NCBI RefSeq assembly: GCF_000764305.2
Contig: NW_025935888.1
Location: 1-64,000, forward strand
Direction: 5' to 3'
Source of the DNA: Hyalella azteca
Lineage: Eukaryota; Arthropoda; Malacostraca; Amphipoda; Hyalellidae
Length of the DNA stretch: 64,000 bases
Shown here piece after piece: positions 11,406 through 24,340 of this stretch (position 1 is its first letter; every line of letters starts with the position of its first letter). The translations under genes and the position numbers were made by a program. Below the pieces are notes generated by a model. It was not told the origin of the DNA, made no database searches, and saw nothing but the letters and a program-made list of their open reading frames with translations.

Positions 11406-13245
11406 TGGAAGTCCAATGAAATTTATCCAGCACTCGTGCCTTCTGAAGTGGACTCAAGGGCTGCAGGGAAGCTCGACAAAGGTTTCCTTGTCCCTGCACA
11501 TTTATGGAGTTCCACGTTTTAGACGAGAAGAATAGGCGAATTTTGTGAATCTTGTGAGCTCTGCAGATAAAACAGAAATTCCATTCAATATTTTTAAAGT
11601 GAAGTTATTCGGTGACACGAGTGAAATCCAATAGAATAAAACTTTTTAGCGAGGCTTGATTTTGATACGTACCGAATTGTAACAAAGTTAGTGAAAATAT
11701 GAGAAATTTTTCTTTTGCATTCTTCCTCCAGTTTGTTTTGAGAAAAATGGTAAAATGAACGAGGAAGACACGCACGAGCTCGTTTTGCACGAACTTTCGT
11801 TGGATCTCATCCACACGATTAATTTTCATGTCTCTTTACTCCGAGTCGCGAATTCGTAAAGATAAATAAGAATACTAAGCAGCAGACCATAAATAATAAA
11901 ACTTCAAGTGTTTCGTTCTTTGCATCGGTGTTAACCTAAAAAAATGTCCATACTTGACGTAAAGCTTGTTCAGGATCTCATCTCCTTAGGAAGGTGTATG
12001 GCCCCATATTCTACGAGGCCAGGGTGTCTGGGGGTAGCATGAGGCCCCCTCTACGAGGCCAGGGTGTGTCAGTGATGCGTTGTCTCTCTCGATGCCGAGG
12101 GTTGAGAATAGATCATCGGCGGTTGAGAATAGCGTGATTGGAGCAGCAAGTCTCGGGTTCGATACTTTAGACAGGTGCAAAAATTAATCGGCGAAAGGCC
12201 AGATTTAGCTTGTTAAATGCCAACACACAACGGCTACCATCCATAAAACATAGTTTTACATTTGCCAACAACTGGTGACACATGTTAGCGCATTTTACAT
12301 ATATAGGTATCTTGGTAACGCTATTTCTCATCCCTAAGCTGTGCAAGACGACTGAAACCTCTTCGTCGAGCTGTTAATATCTGTTGAAGCGTGTCGGGGA
12401 ACTCCATGCAGGTTTAGCTTCAATTATTTGTCTTGTATTTGCACTTGAGAGCGCGAGGTCGAGACGCAATCGACCGGTCGAGAGGTCGTCCTGATATGCA
12501 ATCAAGGAACCAACCTATCCTCGAAAGCAAATCTCGCCCGAAAGCGTATATAATCATTGCATGGGCCGAAAATACAATCGATTCATTGATATGAGAAAAT
12601 TAAAATTTCGTCGGCCTAAGAATATAATCGTTTCGTCGGGCTGAGAATATGATCATAACGAGCGGCAACATGAACTGGGCATTGTCGGTGCACAGGACTT
12701 GGATTCCTATCTTCTTCATCCGCCCAACGTTTGAGCTTCATGAAGTTCTGAAGTTCATTGACCTGTAGAATACAATCAATTTAATAGGCCATCGTTAATA
12801 ATTTGAATTTCTCAAGCACTCCACTTTCGATCTCAATGCAAACTCTACGACGATTCTACTTGATTGAATAAACTCAATTCATTTGAGAATTGAGAGATAG
12901 CAACTCGATTATTTTTTAGAATTTTGACTGAGCTGGACAAACGTGTTCAAAAAGCGCCATGTCGAGAAAAAACATTTTATGAAGATCCTCCGCTAGTAAA
13001 TTAAGCCAAAATACGACAAACAAATTATATCGCTAGATGAAGCGTGCTCATCCAAACATGTACTCCACGATGTATATTAACGCGTTCGAGAATTTCCACA
13101 CAAGTTGCGTAGAATTTGTGTGTTGCTTCTAGCCCAGGCAAGAGCTGCACTTGGTATACGACAAGTACATCTGTTACTGAATATTGCTTTTCGAGCTTCA
13201 ATGAATTTGTCGGCCGTTGACGACGGTGGCTCCTAAAGCTCAGGC
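11406..13245. other. Unique sequence
   Basis: Only an 18-bp direct repeat TCTACGAGGCCAGGGTGT at 12010 and 12050 stands out. No gene, tRNA or element supported. Confidence 0.5.
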
Positions 13246-13446
13246 GATCTATGAGATCGCAGCACACGATCTATGACATCGCAGCACACGATCTATGAAA
13301 TCGCAGCACACGATCTATGAGATCGCAGCACACGATCTATGAGATCGCAGCACAGCATACGATCTATGAGATCGCAGCATACGATCTATGAGATCGCAGC
13401 ACACGAACTATGAGATCGCAGCACACGATCTATGAGATCGCAGCAC
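13246..13446. repeat. 22-bp tandem array with self-complementary unit
   Basis: About nine units of GATCTATGAGATCGCAGCAC plus AC. GATC flanks TATGA inside each unit, so single strands could form many tiny hairpins. One unit carries a short insertion (CAGCATAC) near 13350. Confidence 0.93.
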
Positions 13447-15205
13447 AAGAAATAGACATCGTTATTATTTCACCCCGAGGAGATATCTTGACAGAATTGA
13501 TTACAGTGACTTGATTGATGAAGACATGTTCTCTTTGTTCAACTCTCTGATCAATAGTTTTGATGTTATTTTGGTTGAGTGATGTCAAATGAGAAAAATA
13601 GCTTAAAGGAAGTATCATAATTCGTATCGACATCATGTAATGCGTTCCCGCGACTAAGATTTGGTTGAATCATTTTAGCATCGATCTTGTTCATGATCTT
13701 TAATCAACGATATACGCTCATTTGTGTATAAGAATCAGACTAAAGTTGGAGAAACAATAGCTTGAAAACTTCTGCAGGCTCTCCACTCACGTGATATTTT
13801 TCTGGGAGATAAAGTAGAAGAGTACGATGCCTAGAGGTGGTCGGAAGGAGATTTTCAGTTCTAAGGCCTCAGGAGGTGCCATAGGGAGAAAATTTATCAG
13901 GGAAAGGCACTGAAAGCATCCGGAGATTCTGCTTAAGAGGCTGGCTGATTTATCTGCAGATACGAGCGCCGTGCCATCGTAAAGAATCCTGCAGTTGTTG
14001 GTATCTGATCGTTAAAAGCTTTGAGCGGATAGACCTTGCATCAATTTATGACGCTTGAATCTACGTCGTATTTAGACAACAATTTTAATTCCAAGCAAAT
14101 CGATTGCATTCAAAATATGATAAGGAATTGTCTGCATTTGTTCCATGCCAGTAACATGATTGACCTGTCAATCAAGCCCACTGGGCGCACCATTTTTGTG
14201 GCAAATAAAGGGAACAGTAAAGTCAATATTCGCAGTTCTTCCTCACTTCTCTTCTAGATCGACGAATTTTTTCGGAATATTCAGTACGCCCCTAAAAAGT
14301 AACGCAATGTTACTTATTTACTTACAATAAGTTTAGTTTTTTATTTATTTCACTGGAATTCTCTCACCCTAAACTAAAAGTCTTTCGATTGGGATCAGCT
14401 TTTGATCGAATTTGTGAGCTTCAATAATAAAGCATGAGTCGGCTCTTGGTTCCAAGTTCCATACGAAATTATATTCACTTAGTACCTAATTGAACTTTGG
14501 GAATGAAAGTCTACAAATCTGCGTAGTTTTTGGCAACAATTATTCGCATTACTTAAATACTGCGGGATAGAATACAGCGTAGGAGCATATGACATCGAAA
14601 TTAGTTGACGTCTTTTTAATCATTGGTCAATAATTAAAATTTTTGCCTTTCTCTTATGTAATAAAAAAATTTAAGCGAATAAAAATTAACATGGAAAAAA
14701 ATCTGAAAATTTTTGGCAAGGGCGAGACGTGAAATTTGAAGAAGCCTCGCCCCGAGCAAGCCGACTCGTTAAAGTTTGGATAAAGTTGCGGCTTCACAAT
14801 GTTAGCGCGGACTAAACTTCTGTGCACTGTAATTACAACACAATTGAGGGATCCTGCTTGGTATAAGAGCTTGGGCTCGAGTTTCATCATCGCACAGCAA
14901 CTTCTCTGCACCGCAAGTTGTTGGCTGCGAAAATATTCCATTTAAGCAAAATGGAGGGATTACTGGAGAGGACGCAAGGCGAAACAGAAAATTACAAAGA
15001 CCTCATTTAAAGACTAATTAATTGCAACAAAATGGAATTCGACTCATTAAACCACAAAATTGAGCATAATTCGATATTGTTTTATGGTAAAGTAGTACAT
15101 AGCAAAATTTATATGCAGTTAATAACGTATTTAACAGATTCATAGTGTTGGGATCATCATGCTGACAGCGAACAAAACGGAGTAAAAAATATTCGCAGTT
15201 GCACT
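13447..15205. other. Unique sequence
   Basis: No supported feature. Short open frames here (for example 14036-14257 plus, 14654-14941 minus) carry no recognisable motif. Confidence 0.5.
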
Positions 15206-15258
15206 ATGAGGCGAAACCATGGTTGAATTAATATTAATTCAACCATGATGCGAAACCA
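15206..15258. repeat. Perfect 30-bp palindrome flanked by 14-bp direct repeats
   Basis: The perfect palindrome is 15218-15247 (half-site CATGGTTGAATTAAT, no spacer). ATGAGGCGAAACCA (15206-15219) and ATGATGCGAAACCA (15245-15258), 13 of 14 identical, flank and slightly overlap it. Confidence 0.9.
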
Positions 15259-15970
15259 ATCTGATTGTCATCTAATGACGACAAACAAACTGCCAATTAA
15301 TTTTGTAGGATCGAGTAGAGCATTTACACGTCCGTCAATTTAGTTGTTTCCTTGGAGTTGAAGCTATTAAACTAATCCCCGGTTACGTCACTCTTGCATC
15401 TCAAGCTGTTCCGCTGCTTGAAGTTCGACCAGCGGGGCCTTGAAACAAGTCAATGGAGTAAAACTCCTTTGAGTTCTTGTTCTCATCTATGAATTTTACG
15501 GCGAGAACTGCACATGACATCTCTCGGTTGAAGTTGTAGTCTGAAGCAAAACTTCATCCTTCAGAGCGCCAAAGGCAACGTTATCAAAATACCGTCATCT
15601 ATTATTGTAACTTCGAAATTACGCGTCAAAAATATAGGATTTATGACTCAGGGAGTCGGGCATTTGGCTTGCCTTGACAAATATTGAATGAAGAGATCAG
15701 TGAAGCGCCATAAAACTTTACGAAGTGCTTCAGAAATGAAGCAAAATGAATGCGAAGCGGAACAATATGCTTCGGTTGATAAGCTGCTTCACAAAGTGCT
15801 AGGCAAAATGCACTCGTTGCATTTTCTCCGCCAGCATTTGCTTGGTGGAGTTAATTTAAATTAAATAATATGTTAGTTTAGGATAACTTATCTGGTATCA
15901 GGAATACTAAGTGCCCCATGGTGTGGTGATCACGACCAGCGCTTTGGTATATGTTACTTAATTTTTATTC
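15259..15970. other. Unique sequence
   Basis: Nothing supportable; a run of GAAGC-rich words near 15710-15800 is not a regular repeat. Confidence 0.45.
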
Positions 15971-16730
15971 GTCACCTGTTTTAGATTAAATTTTCTTCAC
16001 TTATCCGTTATTGATGAAATTTTCTTCACTTATCTGTTATTGATGAAATTTTTTACACATCCGTTATCGATGAAATTTTCTCTACTTATCCGTTATTGAT
16101 GAAATTTTCCTCACTTATCCGTTATTGATGAAATTTTCTTCACTTATCTGTTATTGATGAATTTTTTTACACATCCGTTATTGATGAAATTTTCTCTACT
16201 TATCCGTTATTGATGAAATTTTCTTTACTTATTCGATTTAGATTAAATTTTCTTCACTTATCCGTTACTAATGAAATTCTCTTTACTTATCCGTTATTGA
16301 TGAAATTGTCTTCACTTATCCGTTATTGATGAAATTTTCTTTACTTATTCGTTAATGATGAGATTTTCTGTACTCATCCGTTATTGATGAAATTTTCTTT
16401 ACTTATCCGTTATTGATGAAATTTTCTCTAATTATTCGTTATTTATGAGATTTTCTGAACTTATTCGTTATTGACGAAATTTTCTTTATTCATCGTTATT
16501 AATGACATTTTCATTACTTATAAGTTATCGATTAGACTTTTGTATATATTCGTTATTGATGAAAATTTCCCTACTTATCGTTATTAATGAAGTTTTCATT
16601 ACTTATCCATTATTGATGAGATTTTTTTCACTCATCCGTTTATGACGAATTTTTTTAACTTATATGTTATTAATGAAATTTGCATTACTTATCCGTTAGT
16701 GATGAGATTTTCTTCACTTGTTCGCTATTG
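15971..16730. repeat. 29-bp degenerate tandem array (~26 units)
   Basis: Unit close to TATCCGTTATTGATGAAATT followed by TTCTTCACT. Units in the first two thirds are similar; those after about 16440 are diverged and vary in length, suggesting an older, decaying right half. Confidence 0.92.
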
Positions 16731-17017
16731 TTGTTTTCCATTATAGATGGAAATGTGTTATTAAAATATAAAATAGCTATACGTATATTTGGAATAAATT
16801 ATCATTGTTATTAGAATGTTCTTGTCATTTAGTGTACTTGTTCCTGCGTATGCCTTCGCTGCGTTATACAGGATGGTAATGTCATCATCCTAAATGAAAA
16901 ATTACAAATTTTAATGAAATTCATATCAACGTTGATAGAAAAATTAAAAATGTTCCCATTCTCAATGTTAACGTATACAGTACGCCATGTCCGCGTCAAA
17001 TGAAAATGCAAATTCTC

Positions 17018-17267
17018 TTTTGCCAGGTCCATCATCCATTTTACCAGGTCCATCATCCATTTTGCCAGGTCCATCATCCATTTTACCAGGTCCATCATCC
17101 GCGTTGCCAGGTCCATCATCCGCTTTGCCAGGTCCATTATCCATTTTACCAGGTCCATCACCCATTTTACCAGGTCCATCATCCATTTTACCAGGTCCAT
17201 CATCCATTTTACCAGGTTCATCATCCATTTTGCCAGGTCCATCATCCATTTTGCCAGGTCCATTATC
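17018..17267. repeat. 21-bp minisatellite, open in several frames on both strands
   Basis: About 12 units of TTTTGCCAGGTCCATCATCC plus A. Since 21 is divisible by three and the unit lacks stops in several frames, long protein-like frames result: plus strand Leu-Pro-Gly-Pro-Ser-Ser-Ile heptads (16987-17379), minus strand Lys-Met-Asp-Asp-Gly-Pro-Gly heptads (16968-17303). No signal peptide, splice pair or conserved flank supports expression. Confidence 0.9.
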
Positions 17268-17534
17268 GAAATCCACATTTAGTGTTAAAAAAATAACACT
17301 CAAAAATTGTATTCATTTCAATATTGGATCTCGCACCCGAAAAGATTACCCACAGGTGACTAGCTCACTGTATGTATAAGGAAAATATATAAGTTGTGAT
17401 AGAAAAATCTAACGATGTGACTAATTCTAAAAAAGAATTTAGGTAGAAACCTGCGAAACAGAGACGAGGTTTCACCATTCTGCCATAGCGAATCACTAAA
17501 GTTGTTCATCGTCCACTTGTTCAAGATGTCACAG

Positions 17535-17735
17535 GCTTAATATCCTCAATGAAACTATACCAGCATTATACACTATCACAGGCTGTATATACATAATGCA
17601 AGTGAGCAGCATTATATGCTGTAACAGACTAATATACCTCCTGATAAAATAGCAGGATTATAAACTATCACAGGCTGCAAATATATCATGATAGTTGAGC
17701 AGCATTATGTGCTACTCAACATTCTGCTACTATAA
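17535..17735. repeat. Degenerate ~100-bp direct repeat
   Basis: Recurring words CACTATCACAGGCTG / AACTATCACAGGCTG and GAGCAGCATTAT about 85-110 bp apart. The right copy ends in a GTTGAGCAGC / GCTACTCAAC imperfect hairpin. Confidence 0.55.
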
Positions 17736-17941
17736 CATTTAACGCCTATCTTAAATATTTCGTAGGCATTTACTATCCAATTAAGGAGTTATGGTCGTCA
17801 GGTTTCCCAATCAATTCCTGATGCACAAGCGTCCGAGCCTCCGAGGCCTGCTGGCCAAAGCTCCTGGAAATTAGTAAGACTTTGATGCAGCTTCCATTAA
17901 TAATAATAATGAAATAAAAGATCAACAACCATCAAAAATCA

Positions 17942-18470
17942 ACTTGTTGACGGCGTCTGAATGACTGAATAGATTTATATGGAACTATACATACGACTTG
18001 TTCACGGTGTCTGAATGACTGAATAGATTTATATAAAACTATACATACGACTTGTTCACGGTGTCTGAATGACTGAATAGATTTATATGAAACTATACAT
18101 ACGACTTGTTCACGGCGTCTGAATGACTGAATAGATTTATATGAAACTATACATACGACTTGTTCACGGCGTCTGAATGACTGAATAGATTTATATGAAA
18201 CTATACATACGACTTGTTCACGGTGTCTGAATGACTGAGTAGATTTATATGAAACTATACATACGACTTGTTCACGGTGTCTGAATGACTGAATAGATTT
18301 ATATGAAACTATACATACGACTTGTTCACGGTGTCTGAATGACTGAATAGATTTATATGAAACTATACATACGACTTGTTCACGGCGTGTGAATGACTGA
18401 ATAGATTTATATAAAACTATACATACGACGTGTTCACGGCGTCTGAATGACTGTATAGATTTATATGAAG
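17942..18470. repeat. 54-bp highly homogeneous tandem array (~9.8 copies)
   Basis: Units begin CTTGTTCACGGTGTCTGAAT and continue GACTGAATAGATTTATATGA, AACTATACATACGA. Copies differ by only one or two bases (GTGTC/GCGTC; ATGAAAC/ATAAAAC), so the array is recent or kept uniform by gene conversion. Confidence 0.96.
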
Positions 18471-18888
18471 CTAAGTGTTGAAGCTAAAGGCTAGGAACAG
18501 ACTCTGTCGATAACAAAAGCACTCCTGTACAATGTGTGTGGAAATGAAGCTTGTTACCGGTATGAAATAAATTCGAACTAAAGCCAAATAAAAATGATAC
18601 TATTCGCAAATAAATGAGAAAAGCAACAACAAATTAATTTATTGAATTAAACTACACTCGTGAGACTATTAATTTATAAATAAACCCAAATTGTTGTATT
18701 GAGGAAGGCAGCAAGTGCAACAGCTGTGCAAGGCTCCGTAGAGTTACAAGTGGCGGCAGCAGCTGAGCGTAGCAGCAGGCCACTGCTGTCTTTACGGCTC
18801 CTCTAAAATTCCCTGGCTAAAGTCTTGCTCGTTCCTCAGAAATCTTTTAGCTTTGGGGCAGGCAATGACATTTGCAGCGACCAGCTGG
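18471..18888. other. Unique sequence
   Basis: A GC-richer stretch at 18700-18830, rich in CAGC words, holds no convincing exon. Confidence 0.45.
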
Positions 18889-18984
18889 GCCTATACTTTC
18901 AAAAAAAGTTAAGAGATCGTAAGTTCATCAGCCAATCAATGACGGCCTTTCAAGCAAAATCCACCAATCACAGACAAGAAATAA
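18889..18984 (+). repeat. Dispersed ~96-bp repeat, copy 1
   Basis: Nearly identical to 54242-54337, 35 kb away: TTTCAAAAAAAGTTAAGAGA, TCGTAAGTTCATCAGCCAAT, GACGGCCTTTCAAGCAAAAT, CCACCAATC. Only a few substitutions separate them, and similarity stops abruptly at both ends. Probably a fragment of an unidentified interspersed element. Confidence 0.85.
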
Positions 18985-21900
18985 GACTTCACCATGGGCG
19001 CGTTGCCCCGTGACACGCGTGGGCCCGTTGCCCCACTAGGTATCATTTCAATTTATATCGTGTCAACATTTTATTTTAAAAGCTAATAGTCTAAACTTGA
19101 TCTCAAAATTTTCCCGATAAATATTATTTTCAAAATATAATTAACAGTAATTTCAAAAGCTTCATCTACAGTAATCGAAAACAGTATTATTTAGCCGCAA
19201 AAAAAATTTATCTGGGCTCAAACAGTTATTCACAAATAACTTAATAACGCAAACACTTAGCAAAACGTAAATCCGTACACTTCATCCCAGTGAAACTGTC
19301 GACCGGCGGTAGAAAACACAGACCAATATCTGCCATACTTAGCGAGAAACCCGCTATGGGCCCATGACCCGCAGTGGGCACGCTCCCCCATGTTACCCTA
19401 TGCCATAAAAATTAACCATATTTCCAGAGAAATCGTTTCACAGTGTAACTCCGTCCACAGTTCGAAAATTCTAAAACACTTAAAATCAGTTAGTACAGTA
19501 AAAATTAAAACAAATACACACTAAAACCTAAATTTAGATGCTTAAGGCTGAATCCAGATGCTAAAACGTAAAATAAAAAACAAAGCGCAAAACAGGCGCC
19601 CGTGAGATGTTCTAATTGATGTTATTCAAAGTTCTGAAATAACTAAATTATAGCCTCTGATAATAACAAGTCAGAATTAATTATTGTAAAGATGCATGTG
19701 CGCCCTCTTATATACCTGACGTGGACACGTCCCAGAACTTTTACGTGCCAAACGAACGATTTACTTAAATTGCTGAAAAATACTCCCCGATTTCCCGCAT
19801 AAACTAAGGAACCAAAACTAAAAACGATTCAAAACTTTAACGAAACTTTCCTATCGTCGAGAGCAACAAGGATATCGAAGGAATATGTGTGAAGTTCTGA
19901 TGCTTTTCGGATATTTTTATCGAAAGTTGCAAAAGTTTTACACCGAAGAATATTCCGTTCTGCCGTTGTTCAATTGTTTGGATTAGTAGAACCGAAAAAA
20001 TTATCTTTTGTCCATTAACTCCGACCTTTGTAGACTTTTGTGAAAGCGATTGCGTTTTAGGTACATTGCTTTCATTGAGCTGAATTTTCTTCTCTGTACT
20101 TAGGAAAGAAAGTTTCTGTCGAGCCATTCAAATCTTTTGTTAGCGTTGTCTATTTTCTAAACTTGGCCCCGAAAAATGAATGGAAATCTCTGTTCGGGAA
20201 TTCGAAAAGAGTTGTAAAGATTTAGCTCAGGAGAAAGGAATACAGTTCGTCATGCGAGAGTACAAATTGGCGCGAATGAAAGGAATAGAAATTCTGCAGT
20301 ACAAAAATTCACTGAGTTCATACAAAAAATACAGAGTTAAGGATTCTCAATGTTACATTTTTTGATGAATGTCATCTCTGCACGAGAAAATTCCAGCAAG
20401 TTTAGCGATAATTTGCATGAAAATAACTGATGTTGGAGATGTCTCCAAAACGTTTACAATAAAGATACAGTGGATTTACTTTAAGTTTTTCTGTGTTTTA
20501 AAATTCCTTACGAACTTAGGATTTTAGAAGACTATTGATATAAGCTTAAGCGATACGCTAGTCCAAGCTCGAGCTGCTCGACAGCGTGACGTCAGAGGAG
20601 CTAAGTACTTCTTCAGATTGTGGTGACGTTGCAGAAATTATTCTGTCATGCCCTGCATGGAAGGAGATTAAGTGTAGCAGCTAATGCATGATCATCTGAA
20701 ATATCCAAGATCAATAAATACGCCCCCGAGTACCAATAAATAGATTTCACTCGCGAGGAAAAGTTTCAATGCTTTTCAGAACATAATTTATTGAACGCAT
20801 AGAGGCTTCGATATTCAGGAGCATTTTACTCGCTGAATTTTAATTCATAATAAAAGATCTGCCTCAAATTTATGAACAAACCTGCTTTTAATGATCGAAA
20901 CTTGTCGAGGTCTTTTCCCGATTTCTAATTGAAACATTTGAAACACGAGGCAGTCTTAATAGAGGACATATAGAAGTGATTATTGGGCATATTTCCTTCC
21001 CATTAAACTTATTTATGCTGATTCAAATTGCTATGAAATAAAAATATTATCAATTATTCATTGTAAATATATTTCACATATCAAGCGCGGCATCGCTTCT
21101 TAAAAAATACTTCTTTCGAAGTTGAATTATTTACATATTTTATTGCCAATTCTGTGAAACAAAATACATAAAATAGAATTATCTTACATCTTTTACGTTT
21201 GGTTATTGAACACTTCCAAAAACTTTCATTAGTTTACCACGAAATGTTCAAGAATAAATAAATTTAAAAACAATAGATTTATATCGATCTTAATTAGCTT
21301 ATAAAAATTGAATATTTTCTCTTCATTAGCAACTTGAAACATACTGAAAGCATAACTTTATATCTTGAAGAATAAGCAGGAATGAAATAATTAGAAACAG
21401 AGATGAAAACTTCTCACCATATATTTAACACGACGCTTTCCTCACCAATATACCTCTAATATTCAGACTATTCATGTGTTCAGTGTTCTAGAGTATTTAC
21501 AAGTTTACCCGGAGCTTGTTTGAGAAGTGTTATATTCAACTCAACTTCCGGGTCTCTATAGCCGAGGCCTGACTCTATTTCTCGTAAACTCCTTCAGTTT
21601 CAGAATAATCCGCGTTTTCGTGTGTTATATATGAATCTGATACTAAAAGTATTATAATTACCATTCCAGAAATTGTTATATATCTGATACTAAAAGTATT
21701 ATAATTTACATCCCAGAAATTGTTATATACATAGATCATATATGATATTTTTTTTCGTTTTCATGAATTTATTAAATTTAATATTGCGGTTTTGGATAAT
21801 GAATATCATATATAAGGAATGTGTGACATCAAAATGTTGGGTAGTTGACAAAAATCTGAAAATATATTGAATCCTACATCACTGAATGAATGTTTGTCGT

Positions 21901-22156
21901 TGTTCAAGTAAATATTTCTCAGAGAAAACACATTACGGCATTCAAAATATACAATTTAGCAGATAATTACCACTTTGGCATTAAAATGGGGAACATTCCC
22001 GACATTACAGCTCTACAGAATCGAAAATATCCAGCATAAATGTTAATGTTAATTAGCCATTAAGAAGAGTGCAGAGGGAGAGAGTTGATACTCTCGTATC
22101 CAGGAGGGCTGCGGGGCGCCTGCATATAAACGGCCGTCCCTGTCGTTGAAACAACG
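18985..22156. other. Unique AT-rich sequence; one 51-bp duplication
   Basis: Only a ~51-bp tandem duplication at 21624-21730 (GATACTAAAAGTATTATAAT core, two copies) is clear. Open frames at 19837-20127 (minus) and 20180-20365 (plus) have no recognisable motif. Confidence 0.55.
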
Positions 22157-22480
22157 TTGATTACGAGTTGATTTCAGTGAATCAACATTGAAGAAATGGT
22201 GATTAAGAGTTGATTTTAGTGAGTCATCTTTGAAGAAACGTTGATTACGAGTTGATTTCAGAGAGTCAACTTTGAAGAAACGGTGATTAAGAGTTGATTT
22301 TAGTGAGTCATCTTTGAAGAAACGTGGATTACGAGTTGATTTCAGAGAGTCAACTTTGAAGAAACGTTGATTACGAGTTGATTTTAGTGAGTCAACTTTG
22401 AAGAAACGTTGATTACGAGTTGATTTTAGTGAGTCAACTAAGAAGAAGCGTTGATTACGAGTTGATTTTAGTGAGTCAAC
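22157..22480. repeat. 42-bp tandem array (~7.7 copies)
   Basis: Units begin TTGATTACGAGTTGATTTTA, then GTGAGTCAACTTTGAAGAAA and CG. TTTCAG/TTTTAG and GATTACG/GATTAAG variants partly alternate. Each unit has GTTGATT near AGTCAAC, giving weak inverted complementarity. Confidence 0.94.
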
Positions 22481-22556
22481 GTTTAATCAACTTTGATTCA
22501 ATGCCAGATGTTCGGTTGCGTGCCTCCTCTTTATGTCAAATAAAAGTGCCATGGAT

Positions 22557-22711
22557 GCGCGTTACCATCGCGTCAAGTGGAGTGGTCGTGCGTTACCATC
22601 GCGCCAAGTGGAGTGGTCGTGCGTTACCATCGCGCCAAGTGGAGTGGTCGTGCGATACCATCGCACCAAGTGGAGTGGTCGTGCGTTACCATCGTACCAA
22701 GTGGAGTGGTC
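22557..22711. repeat. 31-bp tandem array, five copies
   Basis: Units of CGTTACCATCGCGCCAAGTG plus GAGTGGTCGTG, exact 31-bp spacing, with CGCGCC drifting to CGCACC and CGTACC to the right. It is notably GC-richer than its surroundings. Overlapping frames here are repeat shadows. Confidence 0.94.
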
Positions 22712-24039
22712 TCGTTTTTTTTGCGCAGTTGGAACTTAAAAATTCAACAATCTTTGTAAATGATTATTATGGTTTCTTTGTTGGTTTGAACTAACATTTA
22801 ATTGGTTCATTATATTTTGATGGATGTTAGACATGACAATTTGTAAAATTCAGAAGAATTCTTGTGAATCGCTGTACAATATTTTCTTTGGTTTAGTAGG
22901 AGTGTTATTTTTTTTGCAGTTGGTCCTTCTTTGTTTTGCTACTTTAAAGCATTCGTTATTCTTCCTTTGAGTTTACTCAACTTTACATTTGATCAGGCAT
23001 TTTACAATTATCATTTCCTCTAAATAACTTCTTAAAGACAAATATTTTTGTGAATATATATGCAGTTTAAATTTAAAGTACCTTCAAGTATCTCTGCACG
23101 CCGCCTCTTGCAGAGGCTGCAGAAATCGAAGGGTCAGGAAAAATCTCAGTGAACTCCAGCAATAAAAATGAACTTTCAAAAGTTTTATCAGAAAATTCTG
23201 GTTTGAAATTTTTTTGGCATTCCCATCAGGACCAAAACAGAAATACAACCACAAGAAAATGTAGGACGCCTTCGACAAGTTCGAGCTTCGGCCGGCGACT
23301 TCTTGATCAATTATTTTGGCTTATTTTGCCTGAGCATTTTAGCTCATTGGCTCGTCTGAAGTAAAAAGATGGTTTCAAATCGTCAGCAGAAACTTGGCCC
23401 AATTTTCGTGGTTAAAGTTTATAGTTCTATGAATCTATGAACGTTCACAAAAAATAATTTTAGGCAATTTTCAGGGGATCCCCGATGTATTACTATCTGT
23501 CGAAAATTAGTTAGAGACTTAAAATTGTTATTCGAAAGATTGTTAATGAATAAGAAATGATAAACTGTGTAGTCCCTTTGATTGTTCACGTGTAAGTTTT
23601 CGATTAAATTTATTCATCTTTGGCTGATTTCTCCAAACACTTGCGGCTCTCGAGTTGCGTTGGTTGCAGGCGCTGAAAAATTCGAGGTGCAGAGATTCGC
23701 AGTTCCTGAAGTCATTTGCGTTCAAGTGAACGTTGCCGGAAGTATTTCTCAGCAACGGACAATATGGATGAAGTGAACGAAATGAAGAACGCAGTGCGCA
23801 ACAAGCGCACAACTGAAATGAACCGATGGTGTTTAAACAGCGGCAGCTAAATTATTGACGATCTCATCTGTTCCAAGTCAACGTTGATCTTCAATATACT
23901 TTTGAATGACTCACCATAAAAAAATTTCAGGCAGTTTTTCGATTTGAAATATTATTTATTTTTGAATATCATTTGCGAAGTCTGTATCAATATTTATTTC
24001 ACAAGAAAAAAAATGTATTTTGCTAAAATATCATGTGAT
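22712..24039. other. Unique sequence
   Basis: No supported gene. Frames on both strands at 23543-23812 overlap each other and show no recognisable family. Confidence 0.5.
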
Positions 24040-24169
24040 GAGCTACTTATCTCATCATGATAGGTCATAAAATGCCGAGCTACTTATCTCATCATTATAG
24101 ATCAGTAAATGCCGAGCTACTTATCTCATCATTATAGATCAGTAAATGCCGAGCTACTTATCTCATCAG
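24040..24169. repeat. 37-bp tandem repeat (~3.5 copies)
   Basis: GAGCTACTTATCTCATCATT recurs at 24040, 24077, 24114 and 24151 (exact 37-bp spacing); the remainder of the unit is ATAGATCAGTAAATGCC. Confidence 0.95.
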
Positions 24170-24340
24170 CATGAGTGACCTGGTCAAAGCTTATGCCGCT
24201 TTGATTAAAGACTTGACGTGGAAGTCGATCCGTTAATTACTTCCTGGCATATATTACCGGCTTTTATAAAATAATTTCAGGGAGCAACACTCATTCAAAT
24301 GTATGTAGCGACTACCGAAACAAAAACTGAAAAATATAAC

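Noticed and set aside
12620..12645. GTTTCGTC near CTGAG as a possible third hammerhead motif
   Set aside because: The minus strand has GACGAAAC but no CUGANGA box at a suitable distance.
13246..13446. 22-bp repeats considered as a CRISPR array
   Set aside because: Units are contiguous with no unique spacers, and the context is eukaryotic.
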